Below, piece by piece: positions 31,093-43,060 of a stretch of 64,000 nt of DNA. The notes under the pieces were generated by a model. The model had not been told where the DNA came from. It saw only the letters and a program-made list of their open reading frames with translations, and did not search any database. Where the stretch lies: contig SAUG01000119.1 of assembly GCA_011316305.1 (NCBI GenBank), positions 62,001 through 126,000 on the forward strand. Direction: 5' to 3'. The position numbers and the translations under genes were made by a program. This stretch comes from Rusavskia elegans (taxonomy: Eukaryota > Ascomycota > Lecanoromycetes > Teloschistales > Teloschistaceae). How positions within the stretch are numbered: position 1 is the stretch's first letter; each line of letters starts with the position of its first letter.

Positions 31093-31438
31093 GCTTGGAC
31101 GGACTTGTTGTACTATGGACGTCATTGACTCTTAACTTGTGTCAAAAAGTAATGGCCACATAGCAATCAACGGCCATGAAAGTGCCCAACGGCCGACGAC
31201 CTTTCATGATCACTACCCCGGTCGTTATTTCAATCAATGGGCTTCTAGCAGCTGGAAAGTAATCGCTAAGCAATCGTCAGAACGAAATCCATTGCGATTG
31301 ATACCACGAGCAGCCGAAAAAGGGGAAGACGTTGGCGCCAAGCCGCTTGTAGCGCGTAGTCTTGGCATCAGACATCCAATCTTTAATCTTTACCAAATCT
31401 TCTTCAAACAAACATGTCATGCAATGTATGTATCCATC

Positions 31439-31889
31439 ATGCCTTTCCGAGCTCTCATCAAGACCCATCATATGACATCTCGTAAGAAGATCCAAGCCAT
31501 CACCAAATCAGCCAAGCACCACCCATGCTCGGTCCTCATCAAAACGGGGAAGCCGCCTGGCGTCATGATTGCCGAAGGAACTGAAGACGCAGTCAAACAA
31601 TGGGTGGAAACCGTCAAAGTGTGTCCATGTCACCTATGCCTCATTCATGAACGAGCAGATGAGTTGCTACACATGGTGGTGGTATTTATTATAATGAGAT
31701 GAACAGAGACTACGATACAAAGACTACCGCTTGTTGCGCCTCGAAGCTGTAACCACGGGACAATTGAGTACGACTCCTGGCAACGTCACGGAATTCGGCT
31801 CGATGAAGAATCTGAGCGCTTATTTGGAGGAATGTGATGTTTTGTCGTGGTGGGCTGAACATATGGGGTTTACCAAGGGTGGACGTTGA
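31439..31889 (+). CDS. small DUF1115/RWD-associated C-terminal domain protein
   Basis: Two exons, 31439-31618 and 31707-31889, phase 0 (donor GTGTGT, acceptor GAACAG), giving 120 residues. The start chosen is MPFRALIKTHHM; an in-frame ATG 15 bp upstream (MYVSI) is possible. The protein reads FRALIKTHHMTSRKKIQAIT, then a Gly-Lys-Pro-Pro-Gly-Val-Met-Ile-Ala-Glu-Gly strand, the helix TEDAVKQWVETVK, RLRYKDYRLLRLEA, and the C-terminus FGSMKNLSAYLEEC...WWAEHMGF. The I-K-T-H-H-x-x-S-x-x-K-x-x-x-I plus GKPGxxxxEG pattern is that of DUF1115, the domain found behind RWD domains (RWDD2/PRP3-like). Here it stands alone with no RWD domain. Role unknown. Confidence 0.75.
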
Positions 31890-32757
31890 GGTACGTAGTT
31901 GGCGGAAGAAAAGTCGGGAAGGTAGATGCTAATCAAGCTTGCACAAGTCTTGGATGGGAAATGCTTGTTTTGATGGCGCTTGCTTGTTTTCACGACATTA
32001 TTACTGTCACGTTTACAGGAGATCACGGGTTACTATTTTGGACTGGCCTCACGAGATTGAAGCGTCTGTTGAAATGACGTGATCGGTATGAGATGAGCCT
32101 CCCTCGAGGAATATCCGAAGCTATGGGATTATTACTCGAGCTACTGGCCCCAGGTGTCAGGTGAAGCATCTTCAAGCGCGGTGCGATAGCCCACTCGATC
32201 AATGGCAAGGCTGCTTGCGGCGACTACCATCTCATGGCTACGGCCCAGCCATTCGTACAACATGGAGGGATCGGAGAAGCATTCCCCAATCAAGGAGACT
32301 TCATCGTACGTCACTCCTTCACACCTCCTGTTCTACTTGTTCCTAAGGCGAGCCACATTCGCGACTTCGTCTATAGCTACTCGAGCTAACAGCATTCCAA
32401 CGGTCACCAAGGCCGAAAAGCGATAGCTTCTCATTAGAGATAGCTTCATCTCACTGTCCTATGCGGCAATGACCGTGATTCACTGTGCTGTCATTTGGCC
32501 GCTAAAGTCACGCGCCCTGAAATAAATGTCCACCTGGACTTGTATCAAATATCAACATTAATTCTCGCCCAATCTGTTGTTGATATAAACATACATAAGC
32601 TGGGCCCTCCTCTTGTTTCCCTTCTCCAACTTCTTCCCCACAACAACCCCATCTTCCTCCAAATTTCGGTGGCCAGAAGGACCACTTCTCCTTCAGACCT
32701 ACTATAAGGTCTACTCCCTTTGCTCTTTGAGGTGACAAAACACACTCTACTTTCACC
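31890..32757. other. intergenic, sugar transporter promoter region
   Basis: 868 bp without a supported gene. It ends in a CT-rich stretch directly before the transporter ATG (CTCTACTTTCACC), typical of fungal transcription starts. Confidence 0.5.
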
Positions 32758-34571
32758 ATGGAGAAGATCAGCCGCTTCAATGTCGTTCATCGCTTGCGGA
32801 AACGCAACCTTCTCATCGCCATCAACGGTGTTGCAGCCTTATCCATCTTCTTCTTTGGTTACGATCAAGGAATGATGGCTGGTGTCAACACTGCTGTCGA
32901 ATACTACACTCGCATGGGGTTCGCCCATGCTGATGAGAACGGGGACCCTGTCATAACGGACAGTCTGCTGCAGGGTGGTATCGTAAGTCTTTTGGAGTTC
33001 TGTCAAATAACGAATGTATCTGACTCAACATTAGGTGTCCGTCTACTATCTCGGTACTCTCGTTGGCGCTCTCTTTGGTGGCTGGTTTGGAGACAAATAT
33101 GGTCGTATCAAGTCCATTGCACTCGGAGCCGCCTGGGCCGTTTTCGGAGCTACCTTGCAGACCGCGGCAATGAATCATAGCTGGATGATCTGCGGTAGGT
33201 GTCATATCTAGTCTCTCACTCTGTCGTCACTAACTTTGCATAGCCCGCTTGATCAATGGATTCGGTACTGGGATTCTTAACGCAATTGTCCCTGTGTGGG
33301 CCACCGAGACTGCCGAGCATACTTCTCGCGGTCAATTCGTGGCCATCGAATTCACTCTCAACATCTTTGGTGTCGCCGTCGCATACTGGATCGAATATGG
33401 CTGCAGCTTCTATCAGAACGGCGAGTCCGCATTCGTCTGGCGTTTCCCAATTGCCTTCCAGATCGTCCCCTTGCTGTTCCTCTTCTGTATTGTCTGGTTC
33501 TTCCCGGAGTCTCCTCGTTGGCTCTGCAAAGTCGGCCGTGAGGATGAATCTCGATACGTTCTCGAGCGCCTAAGAGAGGACGGCGTACAATCAACCGGCA
33601 AAGCGGAAGCTGAATTTCAGGACGTGCGTAACATTGTCGAGCTTGAGCGGAAGAACGCAAAGAGTCAGAACTACCTTTACATGCTCTTCGGCTACAAGAG
33701 TGGAAAGCTTCATACCGGTCGCCGTGTCCAATTGGTTATTTGGCTGCAGATCATGCAGGAGTGGATCGGCATCGCAGGTGTCACTATCTATTCGCCAACT
33801 ATTTTCCGTATCGCCGGCTTGGAGAAGGGTACTATCGGATGGGTTGCTGGTCTGAACCAAATCACATACACCTTATCAACCCTCGTCTGCGTGTTCACGT
33901 TGGACAGAATCGGACGCCGCTGGACACTTTACTGGGGCTCCGTCGTCCAGGGTATCGTCCTCTTCATCGCTGGCGGTCTCATACGTGTCGGTACCGACGC
34001 AAAAGACGCTGGGAATATAACCAGAGCTAATACCTTCGGAGGCGGTGCCGTCGCCATGATCTTCCTTTTCACAATGACCTTCGGTGCAACCTGGCTTACA
34101 GTACCCTGGCTCTATCCCGCCGAAATCTTCCCTCTGGAAGTCCGCGCTCGCGGTAACGCGTGGGGGGTGGTAGGATGGTCCATCGGTAACGGATGGCTAA
34201 CACTGCTCTGCCCTATCATGTTCGAAGCTATCAACGAAAAGACTCTCTACATCTTCGCCGCCTGCAACGTTATCACCATCCCTATGGTATACTGCCTCTA
34301 CCCCGAATCCAACCAACGTACCCTCGAGGAAATGAATCTCTTGTTCGCGGCCGATTCGATTTGGAATTGGGATGCCGAGAGGAATTACAAGCTCTTGGTT
34401 GAACAGAATCCGGAACTCGTGCAGGCTGCTGGCAGAGGGGTGAGTGTGGTTGATCCCGAGACCGGCATCCGCAAGCAGTCAAGGAACATGAGTCTGGTTG
34501 TTGGGGCGATGAAAGGGGCGGGAAGCGAGAGTGATGATGAGAAGATGTGCACCACAAAGCATGTGGCCTAG
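32758..34571 (+). CDS. MFS sugar transporter (sugar porter family)
   Basis: Three exons, 32758-32982, 33035-33194 and 33244-34571, giving 570 residues. Twelve hydrophobic helices are expected. Signatures: FFGYDQGMMAGV in TM1, GGWFGDKYGRIKS (loop 2-3 motif), RLINGFGTGILNAIVPVWAT with E and T following (TM4-5), the PESPRWL motif after TM6, WIGIAGVTIYSPTIF (TM7), LDRIGRRWTLYWG (loop 8-9), and VPWLYPAEIFPLEVRARG (TM10). The tail is YPESNQRTLEEMNLLFA. This is a plasma-membrane proton-coupled or facilitated sugar importer; among fungi it resembles the lactose/quinate/hexose permease branches, and the substrate cannot be told. A degraded 3' fragment of a related gene lies at 53.9 kb. Confidence 0.93.
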
Positions 34572-35549
34572 CCTCCTCCACTCGATTCTACGGAGTTGTG
34601 GCTGTTGCTCTTCTGGATTTTGAGAACAGATGTGTCGGTGGAGAAGTCTGTTCGACACTTTGGTGGCTTTGAGAAGCTTGCAATGGATAAGATGAGAGAT
34701 GTCCTTTGGGGGCTGATAGTGAATTGATGTGCTTGTGATACCCGGATCATTCTTCTCGGTTTCTTCTCTTTACCTTGCTCTCGTCCACGGTTCTCTTACC
34801 TTGATTGCTTGGTGAATCATCTCTTGCCTTCATTGTGTTAGCGCGACTACTAGTCGCTTTCTTCCAGGTCAGCATTATATATTCTCTCACTCCTTGTCTT
34901 TCTCTTCCCTTCCACTTTCCATTTTCCATTTTCCATTTGACGCGTTCCATGCTCTATACATCTACTCCATCCACATCTTCCATATTTGTTCTTCCGTCTT
35001 GCCTCCCATCTTCTTCCATCCCCCTTCCGTGTCTCTACATGATAAGAAATCATGACACCACGCCACCATTATACCGATATCCTCCTTTCTCCACTGACAA
35101 AATCTAGATGCATGGATTCTACCCTCTACTCAACACTCGACGTTTGACTGACACGCTGTAAAACAGCTATAGAACTACAAGAGATCTGACGATTTCCATC
35201 ACCAGATTCCACTCTCTTGGCATCAGTCAACTCCATCGACGACCGATGGGAAGACACGCTTCCAAGATAACCAACCTGCTAACAAGACGGAAGACGTCTA
35301 ATCAGAGGGTCACCGTGCTGGAAATATTGAGTCCGCAACGATGGATGCCCTACATTTCGCGTTTGGTTTGATGGAAAGTTGAGATTGTGGTTTTGGTATT
35401 CCAGGTTTGTTATACGCCTTACTGAGGTAGGTGAGGTAAGGTATGCTGGTGTTAATGGGCATCTTTACTCTTCGCATATGGACTGAGAAGAAGTATGTGC
35501 AATGCAAGATGAGATCAACGGCAAGACTTATTATACTTGGAGCTCATGA
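34572..35549. other. 3' flank and intergenic stretch
   Basis: CT-rich sequence with several imperfect TTCCATTTTCCATTT repeats near 34,910-34,940. No gene supported. It marks the border between the gene-dense part and the degraded tract. Confidence 0.5.
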
Positions 35550-36116
35550 CTGTTCTTGGGATCATCCAAAGTTTACGACAATGGTCGCGAATGTCGCATC
35601 TGTTGGGTGGACTTCTCGGAATCCACCGTCAAGAATTATCTGATCATTCCCTGCTGCCTCGTTAACGTCCATCAAGAATATTGGAGAAAAGAACGGCGAC
35701 GTACTGACCTACTCACCGAAGGTTTTAACTGTCCTTACTGCCGTACCGCTTTACCTAAGAAATCTACCGATAACACCTATCTGGACGGTCAGGCAATACA
35801 CCTGAAGAGCAATATTCCTATCGAGGCGAATCTTAATGCACTATACATTGGCGATATCATGCATCAAAGCTTCGTCACTGTAGCCATGAACACTTGGGAC
35901 ATAATAGTCGAACCGATGGTGGACAGACAGGCGATGCGAGACTTCGGACGGCAGGCCATAAAGAAGAATTTTGACTTGGCCACCGCAGGATCTGAACCCT
36001 TGACGCAGCTCCAGAAACAGGTGTTCTCTACCTTTCGCCGCATTCCAGGAAAATATTTCAAGACATCCAATGGTCACGGAAACCAGCGAGATGGGAACCC
36101 CCTACCCGGGGATTGA
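35550..36116 (+). pseudogene. RING-like zinc-finger fragment without start codon
   Basis: The open frame has no ATG upstream of the finger (a TGA lies at 35547), so it is an internal exon or a broken gene. It reads ECRICWVDFSESTVKN, then IIPCCLVNVHQEYW, then FNCPYCRTALP: a C-x2-C...C-x(4-5)-H...C-x2-C RING-type spacing in which the Cys expected after His-x2 is Tyr. Downstream are helical stretches (VDRQAMRDFGRQAIKKNFDL, LTQLQKQVFSTFRR). A similar finger with the Cys intact occurs at 49.2 kb. RING domains usually mediate E2 binding in ubiquitin ligases; the altered ligand and missing start make function doubtful. Confidence 0.5.
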
Positions 36117-36605
36117 TTGCGTACTTCTACCCCGAGACCGAGCACCCGCGCGTTCGACCGCCAAGCGTCCATATGAAGATACTAGCTGCTTATCGTTTTT
36201 CTAAGTATACTACTATAGTCGGAACACTTAGCCCTAGACATCGATGAGATTTTAATAGCTACAGAGCGATCGGCTTGGTGATAGTCAACACTGATGACTG
36301 GAAGCGGTGGCTTCGTAGAACTATCGGGACGGATCCTGAGTCTAACAGACCTGATAGGTACTTTGTCGAAAAGTCGACGGATTGCATATCTGAGAATGCG
36401 GTTGACGATGAGTTCCAATGGCGTTGATTGGGGTGAGATTTTCATGAATTTTCTTTACAAGGACATGAAAAATTGAAGCGCTGGGACGTTTTGGGTTCTT
36501 GAATGGGCTTTCGAGATCCGTTTGGGAAGGTGCGACCCTCTTACAGTCTTTAATTTCTCTGCAATCACTGTTATCTCATTATCTTACTCTTTCAAAACCC
36601 ACACG

Positions 36606-36968
36606 ATGGCATCTGCAGTCCGTGTCGCAAGTGACGAGGACCCGGATGAGCCTTTTGTTGACTTGAATGCCTCGCTAACGCATGATACGAAGACGAAACC
36701 ATCCAACCAGTCAAAGCTGTCAACGATCATGTCCAAGTTCTCTCAACGCCGTAAGCTCTGCATCTACCCATTGGCCAAACTTGGAGAACTGACAATGGCC
36801 CAGAGTTTTTCAAAGCAGCCGGAGGTGTCACTGCTCAGGCTGTGGGTGCGTCGGTTACCGCCTATATCTGCTATGCCCTCCTTAAGTCTGACAATTCATC
36901 ATTGCATCGACCCTGATCTTAATCACACTCGCTCTACCCTTTACGCCGCTACAACCGATCGCTTTTAG
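36606..36968 (+). pseudogene. acidic-motif protein fragment (SDEDPDEPFVD)
   Basis: Begins at an ATG (MASAVRVASDEDPDEPFVDL) and stays open for 120 codons, but only the first 45 look like protein; the rest may run into an intron. The motif VRVASDEDxDEPFVD recurs at 48.8 kb with about 40 of 45 identical bases, most differences being silent, and a looser form (ASDEETDEYF) at 49.34 kb. Family unknown. Confidence 0.4.
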
Positions 36969-37653
36969 CAGCAACCAATCTCTCACGTTCATCTCGTCCT
37001 TCTCGGCCAAACTTTGTTCACCAGTACACCTGTTGTGAGCTATTGGAATGTACCCAACCAGCAAACGTCAAATTCACCAATGATCAAGTTCGAGAAGCCT
37101 TACCATACTTTAAAAACTTTTGCGGAGCTCCTATCGCTGTCTCAGCTAGACCTAAGTAAAACCAAGTCGACGGCACCTCGGCTTGATCCGAAGCACTTCT
37201 CCTGTGATGGTTACAGCGATCTGAAACGCTAGCAGAGAGTCTAGATACGACAAGTCAAAATCAGACCAAGGTACATCCTAACCGAGAGATCCCAGTCCAA
37301 AGCTCGAACCATACGTCCGAGCAATTGGTGGAAGAAGCCCCCTGGGAATGCCGGATCGAGATATTGCTCGGATAATTGGCGATATCAGGATCTGGTTGGT
37401 CTGGCCAATAGATGTTTCTTAAAGTCGGTGGGGCTGACTGGAGATAAGGAAAGTATTCATGAACGCTGACAGGAGAAGCTGGTACGTTGTACGGTAATGA
37501 CTTTGTGTACGCATCGAAACGGATGACATGCCATTGCTGGTGTCTGGGAATACGTCGGGGTCGTATGTATCTCGTCTGGGATCGACATTGGAAGGAAAAG
37601 AAGGCAGAAAATCGGTGATTTCTTAAATATCGAAACGAGTTAACAGGGAGCAC

Positions 37654-38206
37654 AGATCATTGATGTTGAAAGATTCGAAGATCGACCGGGAGAATTATCA
37701 TGGAACGACGACTTGAGAATATCACCGTTTGATTACAAAGATATCATGCTTGACGAACGGAAAGAGACAGAATCTATTCTGTTTTTTTCGGCATGGGAAT
37801 AGATGACTGGAAGTGGATCCATGGGCTTCCTGACTAGGATTTGTGATCTCATCGAGCGGATCAATGGGACCAATGTTGGAAGATACAGACGAGAACCAAG
37901 ATTGATCTTCCATGGTATATCGAGACCGCTCTCCCCGACCATCTACATTTCGGCACCGTGCTTATCGACGACGTTCCGGATGACGTTCTCATGATTGTTG
38001 CCTCCCACGGCAAGATTATCTACTGCCCGGCTATGTGGGATGTCCAAAAGCGCCAATTCAAATTACGCCCGACTTCCTTCTGCGAAGTCACGCAGTTTGA
38101 TATAGAGCTCAGGAAAATAAGGCAGTTGAAGATGGTGCCACAATGGACTCGCAGTCGAAACGAGGTGCAGCTACGGAAGTACTACCAGTTACTTATACGG
38201 CAATAA
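37654..38206 (+). pseudogene. unknown protein, frameshifted at a T7 run
   Basis: Frame 1 reads IIDVERFEDRPGELSWNDDL and on to FDYKDIMLDERKETES, and ends at a stop at 37,800. Across the T7 run at 37782-37788 a second frame continues as GMGIDDWKWIHGLPD. A third part from about 37,880 reads LPWYIETALPDHLHFG, then DDVPDDVLMIVASHGKIIY and a basic helical end to the stop at 38206. The three parts read as one protein interrupted by indels and perhaps an intron. No known domain recognised. Confidence 0.45.
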
Positions 38207-39481
38207 CGCCGGGATCTTGGGAAAAATCTCCTCGTGGATACTGACCATTCGGGGCAGATAGGCGACGTTCCAGCAGTAATACATTCAGTATGGAAACGCA
38301 CCGCAATCTGCGTCATAGCAAATGCAAACAAGAAATCGGTGATGTATCATGCTGGTGTCTTAGAATAATGTGATGTTGCCAATATCTCAGATTTAGGTTG
38401 GGATCTTCTTTCTTACACTTCAGGGACTCTGACCCAAAACCATCAGCACCATTACCATTTGTTCGGAGAGCTCAAATTTTGAGCTTATAACACGGCTAAA
38501 AACATTATATCCATGTCCAGAGCTACTGCGTTTGTCAATCTTGGAAATAATCTGCAGAAAATACATTGGGATAGATCACGCTGAGAGTTTATGTTCTCCC
38601 TGATCTATACGGCGTCATATCCTTTCCTAGCATGGATAAGAGTTAACGGAGCTTTCATAAATCGATGAGTCTCATTTCAGCAGTTTTGCAATCGCCATCA
38701 ATAAGGACGATAACTTCTTTGGAGTGGTCAATGGCAACTGCGGGCAACCATTACCTCACATACAGATCCAAGCTCCGTAGTGGCTAATTTTATTCAATAT
38801 GCTTTACATACTTGTATGCGGAAATATATACTTCGACCAGGCGATATACAGCAGTCGTTCTTTTCAAGACGAAGTTTTCGCACCACTGAGGGTACAAGAT
38901 CATTCAAAAAATCACTCTGTTTGTCCTCTAGAACTTCTTGATGGAATCGGAGCCTCAACCGCTATGAGTACGGTTCGTCAGTATATCTGTGAGTGGTAAA
39001 AGGTAAATCTGACATGCAGTCCACAGGGCAAAATCTCTGAGGATGATGCTGTCCTGACCCGGTACTTGCAAATTGAGCAAGTGAATGACCGTGACACCTG
39101 GGCATTGGAAGAGCAGACCGGCGTCTACATTGAAGTACCCACGATTTATTCCGCACGCGATAGGGACATCCGAGTTGCCCTCTAAACGCTCAGCTGTCCT
39201 CCATTTCATCCAATGTCCTACGAGCATTCTAGCGGTTTAAAAGACCACTCTTCAGCCTCATCCGTTAATCCTCACTCCATCGGTCAATGAGACTACTCTT
39301 CCAACCGTTAGTAAGACGCCTAGTGTCTTGCAATCTGTCCAAGCGTCCCCGTGGTCCTTCTCGTCTCCACTTCATCCTGCAACTACTAATACAATACCAA
39401 GTATGCCGTGTCTGTCTGTTCTCGCCACTACACTCGACATATTATCCACTATCTAATCCAACTGTCGAGGATCTCATTTCA

Positions 39482-39766
39482 ATGGGACTTAACACTTTGC
39501 GACAAGAAATCAAGCGACTTCGTATCAGTTTTCCAATGATTGTTACTAAAGAAATACTGGTCGAGCGACTCAATGCCTATACTCAAGGTACCGCCCCAAT
39601 GTTTCGGCGCGGAATGATATTACACGATGATTCGAATCGCCGAACCAAGGCGGAACTCGCAGAATGGAAGGGACTCGGGGAGAAGGCGGCATCCTTGCGT
39701 TCGTCGTTGAATAGGTCTGTTATATGCAACCTACTCAGAGTCTGTACTTCAGTAGTAAGTCTCTAG
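39482..39766 (+). pseudogene. SAP-like helix pair fragment
   Basis: From the ATG at 39482: MGLNTLRQEIKRLRISFP, then KEILVERLNAYTQG. Together with the preceding VEDLISM this has the L-x(5)-L-x-x-x-L-x-x-x-x...K-x-x-L-x-x-R-L pattern of a SAP (DNA-binding helix-extension-helix) motif. Downstream residues (KAELAEWKGLGEKAASLRSS) are helical. The end at 39766 lies beyond the likely exon. The SAP call is inference from pattern only. Confidence 0.35.
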
Positions 39767-40575
39767 ATCGTATAATTCCTCTCACCACTAACGTGTATCT
39801 AGGATAATGGAGATGATCGTACGTGTAGGATACCGGAGGTAATATACCCCCCTACGACTTATATCTTCTTCAAGCACGAGATAGTTACGGAATCGGTATC
39901 CAGTAATTCACCGGTATTGCACCCCTAAGCGCGAAGTATTTTATCTTCCTGCAGCTCCCGCTTTGTCAGCTTATACCGATGAGCTTACATTCCCAGACTG
40001 AAGTTCTCTCTCAAGCAGTCCATCCTTCCGACGCCTACATGGTCACGGTATGGCCACCGAGATCACCACCCATTTATCGTTCCGAAGTTCGACCTACCAG
40101 GTCTCGAAGAAAACCGTGTTGCCGGAGATTGTTTCCGGCTCTGCAGCCAACATTGGATCGAAGATGTTGTTTCAGTATTGAAATCCCGCGAGAACCTGGA
40201 TATGCTATGTGAGGAAGGAAACAGCGACAACAAGTCTATCAAAACTACCTGTGATGAGGCTAGTGACTAACTGGTAGGTCTGAAGACTAAATTACGAGAG
40301 TTTGCGGCCCAAAAGTGCCACAAGTGGATTCTTTCTCAATAGCTTCCTTCCATCGTGGAATACAATAGAGTCTCCCATTCATTGTACGGCAATCTTAGAT
40401 ACCTACCCTTATTTGAATTCCTACCCTCGTTTTTACATTCTCGTCAACTTCAACACCGAGATCAGACTCGGTGTCTCAAACCTGTATCAGCTTTGGGCCC
40501 AGAAAATTCACGTAGGTCCAGCTTCGAGACCCCATGCCATACATTTATTATGGAGCACTGACAAATCTGTATAGA

Positions 40576-40990
40576 GCCTGCCTTAAAAGCTCCCGAAGAC
40601 TTCCCTGGTAAGAAGCGGAATGGGATCCTTCTATACGGACCGCCAGGGTGAGGCAAGACAGTACTGGTACATAGCCTCGTGCGAGAGTATGGCTGCAGCC
40701 TCTTAGACGTCAGAACGGAGGAACTCATGCCCAAATAGCAAGGTAACACCGAGAAGTTAGTTATTCCTCTCTGCCGGGGGTACGGTCTTACCGCTTGCTT
40801 ACCTGTCAAAAGGGCCATCAGTAGACTTCTGTCCAAAGCAAAAGCAATCGCACCTTGTATAGTGTTCATCGACGAGATAGGCTCACTGTTGAAGCAGCGT
40901 GGAGAAAAACGACTCTAACAGTATATCGTCTACCAAATCAGTACTCCTCACGCCATAGGTGTAAGCTATCTACTCGAGCATCGTTTTCAG
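40576..40990 (+). pseudogene. AAA+ ATPase (P-loop) fragment with in-frame stops
   Basis: Reads ALKAPEDFPGKKRNGILLYG, PPG, stop, GKT: a Walker A motif with TGA (40649-40651) where a small residue belongs. It continues through VREYGCSLLDVRTEELMPK, a second stop TAG (40736-40738), QGNTEK, a likely intron of about 57 bp (GTTAGT...CAAAAG), then ISRLLSKAKAIAPCIVFIDE (Walker B) and IGSLLKQRGEKRL. The spacing is that of meiotic-clade AAA ATPases (katanin/Vps4/Msp1-like). Neither stop is a RIP product of an obvious sense codon. Such proteins are ATP-driven remodelling enzymes; this copy is dead unless the stops are assembly errors. Upstream sequence at 40.05-40.3 kb (DCFRLCSQHWIEDVV) may be another part of the same gene. 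Confidence 0.65.
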
Positions 40991-41642
40991 TTTAATATCC
41001 TTTACTTCCATTGCCCTTGCTGATCGATGATCGGATATAAAGCCAAGAAAAATCGGCGAGTCAGCAACAATAAATCCTTCGACATTCCTGAATCTTCCCC
41101 TCCGCTGCGGTCGCGGTCAAATAGCCTGCCAGCCAGACCACCCAGCTCTACTGCGTCCCTCGAACGAGAGGATACCCGAGTATCCCCTGATCCTGGCATA
41201 TCTGCCGAGCGATACTTTACAAACGTCCACCGAGGCTCCGGTATTCACTTTAAACTTCGATCTCGCTCAGCGTGGTGTATCGGTTGATATACAATAGCCA
41301 AATAGTGACACAACCGAGGGTCACCGACTATAGGCGGTATACAATGAGTACCCGGTTAAGGTAAGTTTACTTTCCAGTTTCCTTGTCATTGATCCGGTGG
41401 CTGAGTTGAATACAGTTGTGTCAGGCCTTGATTTATCGTCTTTTGAAGGCAACTTTCCAATCTCAACGAGCAGCACGGCTAAATGCAATCCATGCAATAT
41501 ATCTATTCTGGCGGCACCCAGAGCCAAGTCGAATCCGACAATGACTCCAGCTCCAGACTTCTCATCGACTCTGAGTCCGCCATTGTGTTCCTTTCCACAC
41601 TAAATACCGTTCAGCGAGATTCGTGAATCTGGACCGTAATTG

Positions 41643-42001
41643 CGGATGAGACTATTCTGGATGCCTGCAGCAGTGATGCTTTCGATCATGCTGGGCTGTT
41701 CGACGTTGACCCCTTCCCCTGTGTCAAGCAGGAATTTGTCGACGAACCGCTTGATCCGTATGGTCCGCCTCCCAAGCGGAATCATCAGCCTTCCAAGGAG
41801 AACGACAAAGGCAAGCAATATAGCTCCGAAGAGGAAACAGGAGAGTCTCTATGGTTCTGGACCCTATACCTGGATGACTGTGGCATGATTCTTACTTGTC
41901 TGGCTCCGGATCCTCCGGATTTCCAGACTTCTTCCACTGGGCTTTCATTGAGGTATGGAAAGCGAACGCCGTTCACAAGTATGATCTTAAATATCTTGTG
42001 A
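41643..42001 (+). pseudogene. unknown acidic protein fragment
   Basis: Open frame reading DETILDACSSDAFDHAGLFD, FVDEPLDPYGPPPKRNHQPS and a Glu/Ser run (SSEEETGES), then WFWTLYLDDCGMILTC. The words FVDEPLDPYG and DEPFVD elsewhere in the tract are similar in flavour but not clearly homologous. No start codon at the left end. Confidence 0.35.
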
Positions 42002-42704
42002 GTACGCCCAAATTTGAGACCATACCACCATTACGGAGGGCCTTCCCTGTATTGAGTTCCCATTTTTCCGTGCCGCTCCAAACGCATGAACCCACTAATT
42101 TGCGAGATGCGCCCGTGATTAAGATGCTTCCCAGCAGTACTCGACAAATATTCAAGTCCATTTCAAGGACTCCCTGTCGGATTCATGGCGACAAACCTTG
42201 TGGCATAAGTTTGAGAAATATGGCAGGCCGGACATCGAAACATCGAACGCGAGATCAAAAGGGCTATTGGGACAAAGTGCTTGTAGACAAACAAAAGAGT
42301 GGCGAAATCGCCTTCTAGAGAATATAAATCTCACCACGTGCAGTGAGATTAAGAAGCTTAAGGCTGCATCGTTGGTCCTTTTACCGGTTGTTCGAAGTCG
42401 TTCCTCAACGGTACACGTACGTCTTCAATTCTACCTCCCAGGTACACAGAGTACACACCAGGACTTAGAGATTGCTTCTTCTACTCTGCCACCAAGTCGG
42501 GAGGTTGTCAAGATCAATGGTTACATTAAAATTACCTTTGACTACGATCTGATCAGCTGGCACGGGGAGTTGAATTTGCGCCAGCGGCTTTGAATGGGGA
42601 AGTGATGAAGAGGTGAAAATACATGCAGTTCGACGGCCCGACTGGGCACTGAAAGAAGACTAATTAATTTTGGGTTATCCGATGAACATGCAGACAGTGA
42701 TTAC

Positions 42705-43060
42705 ATGGACTGTGACGGTGATAAAGTGGACAAGGGATACTCGACTGCTAACATTGTGAAACGAGAACCGGACGATTACAAGCTACTCAACGAAAACCCG
42801 GGCCATAAACAAGCCGGAAGATCTTGGATTGGCGCACTGATTCAGCTACATACCTTGTTTCCTCCCTATACCAAACGCCGCCCCTCGACGAGAACCTCGT
42901 TGTCGATTTTGAGCCTTTATACCTCAACCAACAGTTACTTGCTGACGCCGTGGAGATAGAGTTTCCTGTCTTCCACCATGAACAGTTCGGCCAGATAAAG
43001 GCGGAGGAAACGGCGGTAGAAAGAGGCACCCAAGGCATCGAAACGTCAGGCTCCTTCTAA
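42705..43060 (+). pseudogene. unknown protein fragment in two frames
   Basis: Frame 1 from the ATG at 42705 reads MDCDGDKVDKGY and IVKREPDDYKLLNENPGHKQ. A second frame from about 42,840 reads ATYLVSSLYQTPPLDENLVV, DFEPLYLNQQLLADAVEIEF, and ends at 43060. The two look like one protein crossed by a frameshift or short intron. No family recognised. Confidence 0.35.
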
